Shown one piece after another: positions 7,871 to 14,744 of a DNA stretch of 64,000 nt (within the stretch, counting starts at the first letter, position 1; every line of letters begins with the position of its first letter). Both the position numbers and the translations under genes were made by a program. Source of the stretch: DAOTWA01 sp034435955 (GTDB lineage: Bacteria > Chloroflexota > Anaerolineae > Anaerolineales > Anaerolineaceae); NCBI GenBank assembly GCA_034435955.1, contig DAOTWA010000047.1, forward strand, positions 5,104 to 69,103. The letters run 5' to 3'. The notes under the pieces are model-generated. The model was not told the origin of the DNA, ran no database searches, and saw nothing but the letters and a program-made list of their open reading frames with translations.

Positions 7871-9799
7871 TCAGCGTCGGCGTATTTGCTGTACCAGCTC
7901 GCGCAAATCGGATCGTGGGGTGATACCCAATTCTTTTTGTAGCGTGCGTTCCAGATTGACGTAAAGTCGCATAGCTCGCGGCGCGTCGTTCAACGCCAGA
8001 CAGGCTTTCATCCCCCACAGCACGGCGTCTTCATTCCATGGATCGCGTTTGAGAACATCCATGCAGCACTCCAGAGCCGGGTAAACCTGCCCGTTGGCCA
8101 GATAGCCTTCTGCCAGCGCGAGCTGGCCGCGCACGTACAGGTGAGCCAGGCGCTCGCGCGCCCCCACTGACCAATCAGAGTACACGTCGTGGGGGAACAG
8201 GTCGCCGGTGTAAAGCGCAAGCAGACGCTTGAGTTCATCAATCTTCTTTCCTTCGATGGCTGCCGGAAGGAGCGTTTCAAATTGCTCGAAATCCACCGCG
8301 GATCCCGGCGGGAGCTCCAGTGTTACCCGCTCGCTTTCCACCCTGAGGTAGCGAGATGGGAACTTGACCGGAAGGTTGGGCTCAAGAATGTGCCGCAGGG
8401 CGGAGGTGGCCTGATGGAATAAATCCTGCGCAGTGGAGGGCGGGTAATCTGGCCACAACGCATCGAGAATCGCGTCGCGATGGGCGCTTCGGTGCGGTTG
8501 TAGCAGTAAAAAGCGGAACAGCTCGCCGGCTTTTCGCCGGCTCCAGGCTTGGTCGGGGATGGGTTTGCGCCCTTGCCATACGCGAAAATAACCCAATCCG
8601 GAGACGCGCAGGGGTAGCGGCCGGATGTTCGCCAGATACGAGAGCAAATTGTCGGAGATTTCGCGCACCTCCCGCCGCCGACTATGCAGATACTTTTCCA
8701 CCAAGGGAAAGGCCAGCCCGCGCTCTTGTTCAAGAATGAAAGCGAATCCACCGCGGGTGATCCGTCCCGCAGCTTCTAGCCACAGGTCCTCGGCTTGCGG
8801 GCGTTGCAAGGTATGATACAGGGCGGCCAGTAAGAATTTCCCGCGAGCCAGTTCGTATGCGGCCCCCAGCTTCTCCAGTTCGGCGATGCCTGCGCGCAAA
8901 TCCTGTTCTGCACCGTTCACATCTCCGGTTTCCCAGGTGGCCTTTCCGCGCGCCAGAAGCGCCTGGCCAGCAAGAAAACGGAACCCCGTCCGTCGGGCGT
9001 AACGGTAAGCGTCATCAGCCCAATTCACTGCCGACGGCGCTTCACCCTTCAACAGGTGGTACCGGCTCGTCTCCAGCCGTACCCAGATGTTCAAGTCCGG
9101 TGCGCCGGTTGTATTGGCGATATTGAAAGCCAGATGCAGGTACTCGTCAGCCTTTTCCAGCTCCTCTTCGTCTAAAGACAAACGCGCCCACAAGTAAAAG
9201 TAAGCACCGGCCACACGCGACCCAGGATGGACCATTGGCAGCAGCTCGTCCAAGGCACGGCGTGCGCGGAAGCGGTCGCCCGCCAATCCGTGCACGTAAG
9301 CCTGCAGAAAAGGCAATTCCCAGGTGGGAGTTCCCAGGCGGTCTTTCAGCCGGGCCGATTCTTCCATTGAGGAGAGGGCCAGATCAAACTGGCCTCGCGG
9401 CACATAAACTGAAAAAGCGAGCCCGCTCAAGGCGCGGGCCCGACCGGCATTGTATCGTAGCCGTCGGCAAAGCTCAACCGCCTGGTGGAAGAGCGCTTCG
9501 CCTGCCTCTAGATTCTGGCTTTCGGAGATGCTGGCCGCTTTTGTGATCCAGGCACAGGCGGCTTCAGGGGTATCGGGGGCCAGCGCAATCGCCTCTTCGC
9601 ACAAGCTGGCCGCCCTAGTCTTGCTTCCCAGTAAAAAGAGCGCTTCACTTAATCGTACCAGTGCCCTGGCAACGAGATTGGATGACCCATCCACGCGGGC
9701 GATCTCAACTGCCCGTGTGGCCCTCTCCAGAGCGCCGTGAAGGTCACCGCTCTCCTCGTGAAGGATACTCTCGGTGATGAGTTCTTCGACTGTGCTCAT
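7871..9799 (-). CDS. TPR protein with C-terminal SARP-type winged helix and BTAD domain
   Basis: About 642 residues. The first two thirds are a run of TPR-like helical repeats (for example A-R-A-L-V-R-L-S-E-A-L-F-L-L-G near residue 40-60). About residues 390-490 form an OmpR/SARP-like winged helix beginning L-R-V-S-G-L-G-Y-F-R-V, with the R-R-K-A-G-E-L-F-R-F-L-L-L segment and the A-I-L-D-A-L-W-P-D motif. The last 150 residues match the bacterial transcriptional activator domain (BTAD), ending with a further TPR pair. Related proteins activate transcription, often of secondary metabolism or stress genes. Here the usual order is reversed: DNA-binding domain after the repeats, and no AAA domain. 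The ATG at 9799 is preferred to the TTG at 9820, but neither has a strong ribosome site. Confidence 0.8.
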   Translation of the reverse strand: MSTVEELITESILHEESGDLHGALERATRAVEIARVDGSSNLVARALVRLSEALFLLGSKTRAASLCEEAIALAPDTPEAACAWITKAASISESQNLEAGEALFHQAVELCRRLRYNAGRARALSGLAFSVYVPRGQFDLALSSMEESARLKDRLGTPTWELPFLQAYVHGLAGDRFRARRALDELLPMVHPGSRVAGAYFYLWARLSLDEEELEKADEYLHLAFNIANTTGAPDLNIWVRLETSRYHLLKGEAPSAVNWADDAYRYARRTGFRFLAGQALLARGKATWETGDVNGAEQDLRAGIAELEKLGAAYELARGKFLLAALYHTLQRPQAEDLWLEAAGRITRGGFAFILEQERGLAFPLVEKYLHSRRREVREISDNLLSYLANIRPLPLRVSGLGYFRVWQGRKPIPDQAWSRRKAGELFRFLLLQPHRSAHRDAILDALWPDYPPSTAQDLFHQATSALRHILEPNLPVKFPSRYLRVESERVTLELPPGSAVDFEQFETLLPAAIEGKKIDELKRLLALYTGDLFPHDVYSDWSVGARERLAHLYVRGQLALAEGYLANGQVYPALECCMDVLKRDPWNEDAVLWGMKACLALNDAPRAMRLYVNLERTLQKELGITPRSDLRELVQQIRRR

Positions 9800-9912
9800 C
9801 GGGTTTACGTCATTCGCCAATGCCGTTGAGGCGTTCCCTTTGAGCGTTTGTTTCTTGGGAAGGCAGAGGCATCACGCAGTGCCCGGATTGTGATCTGGCC
9901 TAACCCAAGGGA

Positions 9913-10290
9913 TTAACGCCTCAGTTCTTCTCGAAATACCATATTCAGCACGATGCTGACCGCGCTCACGATCAGCGAGCCCAAAAAGGCTGGCAGGATG
10001 CCATCTACGGTGAAACCTACGCCGAATTGCGTGCCGATCAGTCCCGCCAGGTAAAAGAGCAGGGTATTGATCAACAGCGTTCCCAGACCAAGCGTCAGTA
10101 TGAGCAAAGGGCAGGTAAGCAGGTTCAAGATCGGGCGCAGGATTGCGTTTATCAGGCCAAAAATAAGCGCCAGCCACACAAAAGAGAGCCAATTTGTGCT
10201 TTGCGGGTGGATCCCATTGCCCTGGAGTATGGCGACGGCTACATACAGGGCGACCGCATTGATGGCCCACCGCAATAAGAATCGGACCAT
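9913..10290 (-). CDS. Phage-holin-family (4TM, DUF/PF04020-type) membrane protein
   Basis: A 125-residue protein with four closely packed hydrophobic helices and the pattern typical of the small integral membrane family annotated as phage holin family: N-A-x-L-R-P-I-L in the second helix, T-L-G-L-G-T-L-L-I-N in the third and a last helix ending N-M-V-F-R-E-E. Despite the name, relatives are chromosomal and common in non-phage contexts; there is no phage gene nearby. The ATG at 10290 has GGAGGA (10294-10299) just upstream, which is better supported than the in-frame starts further upstream. The physiological role is unknown. Confidence 0.8.
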   Translation of the reverse strand: MVRFLLRWAINAVALYVAVAILQGNGIHPQSTNWLSFVWLALIFGLINAILRPILNLLTCPLLILTLGLGTLLINTLLFYLAGLIGTQFGVGFTVDGILPAFLGSLIVSAVSIVLNMVFREELRR

Positions 10291-10458
10291 TTGTCCTCCA
10301 CTCGATACGGCTACAGGATAGGCTGTACTCAATCAACCGCTGTCCTCATCTTACCATATAGTGCTTGAATTTGTTTCGAATTATCGCTATGAAATACAAA
10401 TAACGAATTCCTGTTCGAAATACATTGTTCTGGGCGCAAACCGAAGTCCACGATGGCG

Positions 10459-11430
10459 TTACGTGAAAGGATGTTCCATCCAGATCAACGTCTGCACGGC
10501 GTCAAAACCAGCCCATCGGAAAGCTTGTTCTGCGCGGCCAGCCGGATAATTAGCAGTGAGTTGCTTTCTATGATAAGTTTCGCGCCGTGCATGCCGTAAC
10601 AAACCGGCGATTGCAGTGTCTTCGAACAGCGGGTCGACTGCCAGCCAGAGATTGTCGGCGTAGCCATGAGTGGCTTCCAGGCTCAACACGCCGATCAATT
10701 TGCCTTGTGAACGAACAGACCAATGCTTGATCGCCTCGCCAGAGAAGAAAAAGTTGAGTTCGTTCAGAAGACTTGGCTTTAGCCGATTGATGCGCAGGGG
10801 CAGATTCCAGATGACCTCTGGCGGATAGATCTCTGCCAGCCAGATTCGTTGCTGATGCCAGTCCTCTCGACGGCGGGTGTACACACGGACGCCGTCAGGG
10901 CTTTTTTCCGGCAAAGACCCCGGCTGGCTGATCCAGGTCGTACGCCTTGATCTTTCCTGAAAGCCCAGCGTCTGGTACAGATGGATCGCCACAGGGTTAT
11001 CATCGCGCACTTGCAGCCATGTGGTCGGGGCTCCTCTGCGCTGTACATGACGGAGTGCTTCTTCCGTTAACCTGCGGGCAATCCCGCGTCGGCGAAAATC
11101 GGGGTGCACCGCCACGTTTGCGATCAGGTAGATGCGCTGACCCTGTTTGTGCAGCGGAATCAGGCTCAGGTTGCCGATGATGCGGCCCTGTTCTGTCCAC
11201 ACATATCCGCTCAACGGTAGTGAGACGCGCTCGGCAGCGCGCGGCGCCCATCGCCGGAACGCAGCGTTTGTGGCTGCCTGGCGCATCTGGCGCAAATAGT
11301 CGATCCCATCCATGTCCATCGTGTGGGCAAAGCACAACTCGATCAGATCGGCGACCGCGCCGAGGTCGCTGCTGGGGTCGAGTGGACGTATTCCACTGGT
11401 CACTGCGCCGTAGGTCTGATTGCGTTCCAT
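10459..11430 (-). CDS. GNAT acetyltransferase with two GNAT-like halves
   Basis: A 323-residue protein. The N-terminal half has a full GNAT acetyl-CoA site: I-G-N-L-S-L-I-P, then N-V-A-V-H-P-D-F-R-R-R-G-I-A-R-R-L near residues 105-122, followed by the N-P-V-A-I-H-L-Y-Q-T-L-G-F motif. The second half repeats the fold weakly (I-G-V-L-S-L-E-A and L-W-L-A-V-D-P) but lacks the R/Q-x-x-G-x-G/A loop, so it is probably a non-catalytic duplication. The acetyl acceptor is unknown. No ribosome site is evident before the ATG. It diverges from clpC. Confidence 0.85.
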   Translation of the reverse strand: MERNQTYGAVTSGIRPLDPSSDLGAVADLIELCFAHTMDMDGIDYLRQMRQAATNAAFRRWAPRAAERVSLPLSGYVWTEQGRIIGNLSLIPLHKQGQRIYLIANVAVHPDFRRRGIARRLTEEALRHVQRRGAPTTWLQVRDDNPVAIHLYQTLGFQERSRRTTWISQPGSLPEKSPDGVRVYTRRREDWHQQRIWLAEIYPPEVIWNLPLRINRLKPSLLNELNFFFSGEAIKHWSVRSQGKLIGVLSLEATHGYADNLWLAVDPLFEDTAIAGLLRHARRETYHRKQLTANYPAGRAEQAFRWAGFDAVQTLIWMEHPFT

Positions 11431-11636
11431 TTTATTTGTATTTTAATGCCAGTTACCCAAATTGATTAAAGGCTCTCATTGTTGACATAGCAGGTAAGAT
11501 AGAATCCGTCATGAAGAGGATCGAACGTTATGTTACCCGAGCCCTTTTTAATCGCTTACAAATGTATTGGCTGGGTAATGCGCCTACCCTCTGACGCATT
11601 TCTAACGTGATTCTAGTCTTTCGCAAATAGACCTGA

Positions 11637-11671
11637 TGATATAATTCTGACAGGACGTAATAATTCCTGTG
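11637..11671 (+). promoter_or_regulatory. Extended -10 promoter of clpC with an overlapping dyad
   Basis: TGATATAAT at 11637-11645 is a perfect extended -10 element (TG at 11637-11638, TATAAT at 11640-11645). No convincing -35 box is present, as expected for this promoter class. Right after it, ACAGGA and TCCTGT (about 11650-11670) form an inverted repeat spanning the expected start site, a possible repressor site. The leader to the ATG at 11699 would be about 48 bases. Confidence 0.6.
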
Positions 11672-11698
11672 CAGATATTTAAAAAGGACAGTAATCTT

Positions 11699-14185
11699 AT
11701 GATGAGATTTGATCGATTTACCGAGCGCGCGCAGGAAGCTGCCCAACGTGCTGCGGAAATCATTCAGAGGTACGGACACAACCAGATCGATACCGAGCAC
11801 ATCTTGCTGGCGCTCATCGAGCAGCCCCAAGGAGTCATCCCCCAGTTGCTGGAGATCCTCAAGGTGGATGCGGCCGCATTGAGCGAGCGCCTGGATTACA
11901 TCTTGCGCACAAGCCCCAAGGCAAACATTTTTGGTGGTGGCGCCGGGCAAATATTCATCACCCCGCGCGTTAAACGCATCATTGATTTAGCCAACGAGGA
12001 GGCCAACCGGCTCAAGGACGAATATATCTCCACCGAGCACATCTTCCTGGCCATTCTCAGCGAGCGGAACACGCCTGCAGCCCGTCTGCTGGAAGGGGCT
12101 GGATTGACTCGCGATCGGGTTTACGAGGCGATTCAGCAGATGCGCGGTGGGCAGCGTGTGACCGACCCGCAGGCCGAGACGCGTTATCGCACCCTGGAGA
12201 AGTATTCCCGCGACCTGACCCAGCTCGCTCGTGAAGGCAAGCTTGATCCGGTCATCGGCCGCGACAAGGAAATCCAACGGGTGATGCAGATCCTGTCACG
12301 GCGCACAAAGAATAACCCGGTATTAATCGGTGAGGCCGGCGTCGGCAAGACCGCCATCGTTGAGGGCCTGGCCCAAAAGATCGCCGCCAATGACGTGCCT
12401 GAGATTCTGATGGGCAAGCGCGTGGTGTCTCTGGATTTAGGCAGCATGATTGCCGGGTCTCGCTTCCGCGGTGAGTTTGAGGAACGGCTCAAAGCCGCAA
12501 TCGAAGAGGTTCAGCGCTCCAATGGTGAGATCATCCTGTTCATCGACGAACTGCACACCGTGGTGGGCGCAGGCGCCGCCCAGGGCGCCATGGATGCATC
12601 CAACATGCTCAAACCGGCCCTGGCTCGCGGGGAGTTGCAATGTGTAGGCGCTACCACGCTGGACGAGTATCAGAAGTACATCGAGAAGGATGCCGCCCTG
12701 GAGCGACGTTTCGCCCCTGTATTTGTGGAAGAGCCCTCGGTCGAGGATACGATCGAGATGCTGCGTGGCCTGCGCGACCGCTACGAGGCTCACCACAAAG
12801 TGCGCTTTTCTGATGACGCATTGATCGCAGCCGCCCGGCTGTCTGCCCGGTATGTCACCGATCGTCACTTACCGGATAAGGCGATTGATCTGATCGATGA
12901 AGCCGCAGCGAAGTTGCGCGTCGCGCTCTACTCCCTGCCGCCCGATCTGAAAGAGATGAAATCCGAGATTGATCGGTTGGCAGCCGAGGAGGAGCAGGCT
13001 GGATTGGAGCGCGATTACGAGCGCGCTGCCAAGAAAAAAGCAGAACGGCTGCGCCTGGAGAGTGAGTTCACTCAAAAACGGGACGCGTGGGAAAACGAAC
13101 ATCATCTCGATGAGATGGTGGACGTGAACGACATCGCCGAAGTGATCCACCAGTGGACCGGCATCCCCGTCAGCCAGATGATGGAGACCGAAGCCGAGAA
13201 ACTCCTTCACATGGAGGAACGATTGCACGAGCGCATCATCGGCCAGGATGAGGCGATTCATGCCATCTCGGATGCCATCCGCCGCGCCCGCTCAGGCATG
13301 AAAGACCCTCGCCGACCGATTGGATCCTTCATCTTCATCGGTCCTTCGGGCGTCGGCAAGACTGAGCTCGCCCGTGCTCTGGCGGAATTCCTCTTTGGTG
13401 ACGAAGATGCGCTGGTGCGCTTGGATATGAGCGAGTATCGCGAGCAGCATACCGTCTCGCGCCTGTTTGGTGCGCCGCCGGGGTATGTCGGCTACGAAGA
13501 AGGCGGGCAGCTCACCGAAGCGGTGCGCAGGCGCCCTTACCGCGTAATCCTTTTCGATGAAATCGAAAAAGCCCACCCAGAAGTATGGAATGCACTGCTC
13601 CAGATCCTGGACGATGGTCGCCTGACAGACGGTCAGGGCCATGTGGTGGACTTCCGCAACACCGTGTTGGTCATGACCAGCAATCTGGGCACCGAGTTCG
13701 TACGAAAAGGTGGCACGCTCGGTTTCCTACAAACCGCCGAAAACGATGAGGAGCGTGAAGCCCACGAAAAGATCGAACGCGCCTTGAAGAGCACATTCCG
13801 GCCGGAGTTCCTCAATCGTGTCGATGAGATCATCATTTTCTCGCCACTTTCATTGGAGCAAATGAAGCTGATCGTCGACCTGCAGATGAAAGAGGTGCAG
13901 AATCGCCTGGCTGAGCATGGCTTGAATGTTGAGCTTAGCCCGGCTGCCCGTGACTGGCTGGCCAAGGTTGGCTATGATCCCAACTTTGGCGCCCGGCCGC
14001 TACGGCGCGCCCTGCAAAAGCACGTGGAAAGCCCGCTTTCTCTTCGCCTGCTGGCAGGTGAATTCTCCTCCGGTCAGACGGTATTGGTAGACGTGGACGA
14101 GAGCAAAAACGAGCTGGTCTTTACCACTTTGGTAGCTATACCCGCCAAAGGCGTCAGGAAAGAAACGTCTTCGGTACAGGAATAA
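11699..14185 (+). CDS. clpC: ClpC-type AAA+ unfoldase
   Basis: An 828-residue Hsp100 protein that should unfold substrates and feed them to ClpP. Domains in order: N-terminal double Clp repeat, AAA-1 with G-E-A-G-V-G-K-T (about residue 205), a short middle region with a UVR-like helix pair (about 415-450) rather than ClpB's long coiled coil, and AAA-2 with G-P-S-G-V-G-K-T (about 540). In AAA-2 the loop G-T-L-G-F matches the hydrophobic tripeptide used by ClpA, ClpC and ClpX to dock on ClpP. ClpP and McsA/CtsR-like genes are absent from the window. The start is taken as ATG 11699, with AAGGA about 10 bases upstream; ATG 11702 is equally possible. It ends at a strong terminator. Confidence 0.95.
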   Translation: MMRFDRFTERAQEAAQRAAEIIQRYGHNQIDTEHILLALIEQPQGVIPQLLEILKVDAAALSERLDYILRTSPKANIFGGGAGQIFITPRVKRIIDLANEEANRLKDEYISTEHIFLAILSERNTPAARLLEGAGLTRDRVYEAIQQMRGGQRVTDPQAETRYRTLEKYSRDLTQLAREGKLDPVIGRDKEIQRVMQILSRRTKNNPVLIGEAGVGKTAIVEGLAQKIAANDVPEILMGKRVVSLDLGSMIAGSRFRGEFEERLKAAIEEVQRSNGEIILFIDELHTVVGAGAAQGAMDASNMLKPALARGELQCVGATTLDEYQKYIEKDAALERRFAPVFVEEPSVEDTIEMLRGLRDRYEAHHKVRFSDDALIAAARLSARYVTDRHLPDKAIDLIDEAAAKLRVALYSLPPDLKEMKSEIDRLAAEEEQAGLERDYERAAKKKAERLRLESEFTQKRDAWENEHHLDEMVDVNDIAEVIHQWTGIPVSQMMETEAEKLLHMEERLHERIIGQDEAIHAISDAIRRARSGMKDPRRPIGSFIFIGPSGVGKTELARALAEFLFGDEDALVRLDMSEYREQHTVSRLFGAPPGYVGYEEGGQLTEAVRRRPYRVILFDEIEKAHPEVWNALLQILDDGRLTDGQGHVVDFRNTVLVMTSNLGTEFVRKGGTLGFLQTAENDEEREAHEKIERALKSTFRPEFLNRVDEIIIFSPLSLEQMKLIVDLQMKEVQNRLAEHGLNVELSPAARDWLAKVGYDPNFGARPLRRALQKHVESPLSLRLLAGEFSSGQTVLVDVDESKNELVFTTLVAIPAKGVRKETSSVQE

Positions 14186-14224
14186 TCACAAGCTGAGGTT
14201 GGTTGATATCTCCATCAAGGCAAA

Positions 14225-14261
14225 ACACATCCCCCTTATATAACTGGGGGATGTGTTTTTT
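14225..14261 (+). terminator. Rho-independent terminator of clpC
   Basis: A perfect 11-bp stem, ACACATCCCCC (14225-14235) with GGGGGATGTGT (14246-14256), a 10-base loop and a run of Ts to 14261. It is 40 bases after the clpC stop. Confidence 0.92.
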
Positions 14262-14284
14262 GAAATGAGCTTCCCCGCCGCCCT

Positions 14285-14731
14285 TCAGGGAACCCAGGAT
14301 TCGCAATTCGAGACATGATCGTTGCCGCCCCCGCCGAAGCAGGTGTCGTTCCCAGGCCCGCCATCGATCTTGTCGCTGCCATTTCCGCCGATGATCACAT
14401 CGTCCCCATCGCCGCCAGAAAGGTTATCCGCTCCATCCCCGCTCAAAAGACAATCGTTTCCCCCCAACCCGTTCAAGGCATCGTGTTTGTTGGATCCCAG
14501 AATGAGATCGTTCCCGCTTGTCCCATCTAATTTGCCGCTTCCAGCCACCAGATTTGTTAGGTTGATTCCGGCGCACTGCGGCGGTTTGAGATCGTTGGGA
14601 GTGATGGGGTAAGTATGATTCGAAGCTCCGCTTGGCGGTATGGTATTGCTGGCTGCAAGCACCACAGCGAAGCTCCCAATCAGAACAATCATGAACATGA
14701 GCATCACCAGGAACATGCTGCGACGGATCAT
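14285..14731 (-). CDS. Small secreted RTX-repeat (calcium-binding) protein
   Basis: A 148-residue protein. An N-terminal hydrophobic signal segment (about residues 6-25) ends in V-L-A-A-S; the predicted mature N-terminus is N-T-I-P-P-S-G-A. The C-terminal half holds four to five glycine/aspartate nonapeptides of the hemolysin type (G-G-D-G-D-D-V-I-I and relatives), which bind Ca2+ and fold into a parallel beta roll. It has three or more Cys residues in the mature part, unusual for RTX proteins. RTX proteins usually use type I secretion, but this one carries a Sec-type signal. The ATG at 14731 follows GGAGG (14739-14743). It lies 13 bp after the signal peptidase fusion gene on the same strand, so it is probably cotranscribed. 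Confidence 0.82.
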   Translation of the reverse strand: MIRRSMFLVMLMFMIVLIGSFAVVLAASNTIPPSGASNHTYPITPNDLKPPQCAGINLTNLVAGSGKLDGTSGNDLILGSNKHDALNGLGGNDCLLSGDGADNLSGGDGDDVIIGGNGSDKIDGGPGNDTCFGGGGNDHVSNCESWVP

Positions 14732-14744
14732 CTGCTGTCCTCCA

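Noticed and set aside
9913..10290. Prophage remnant suggested by a holin-like protein
   Set aside because: No other phage gene is near, and this family is widely chromosomal.
11482..11505. TTGACA followed by TAGAAT as a clpC promoter
   Set aside because: The spacer is only 12 bp; the extended -10 at 11637-11645 is far better placed.
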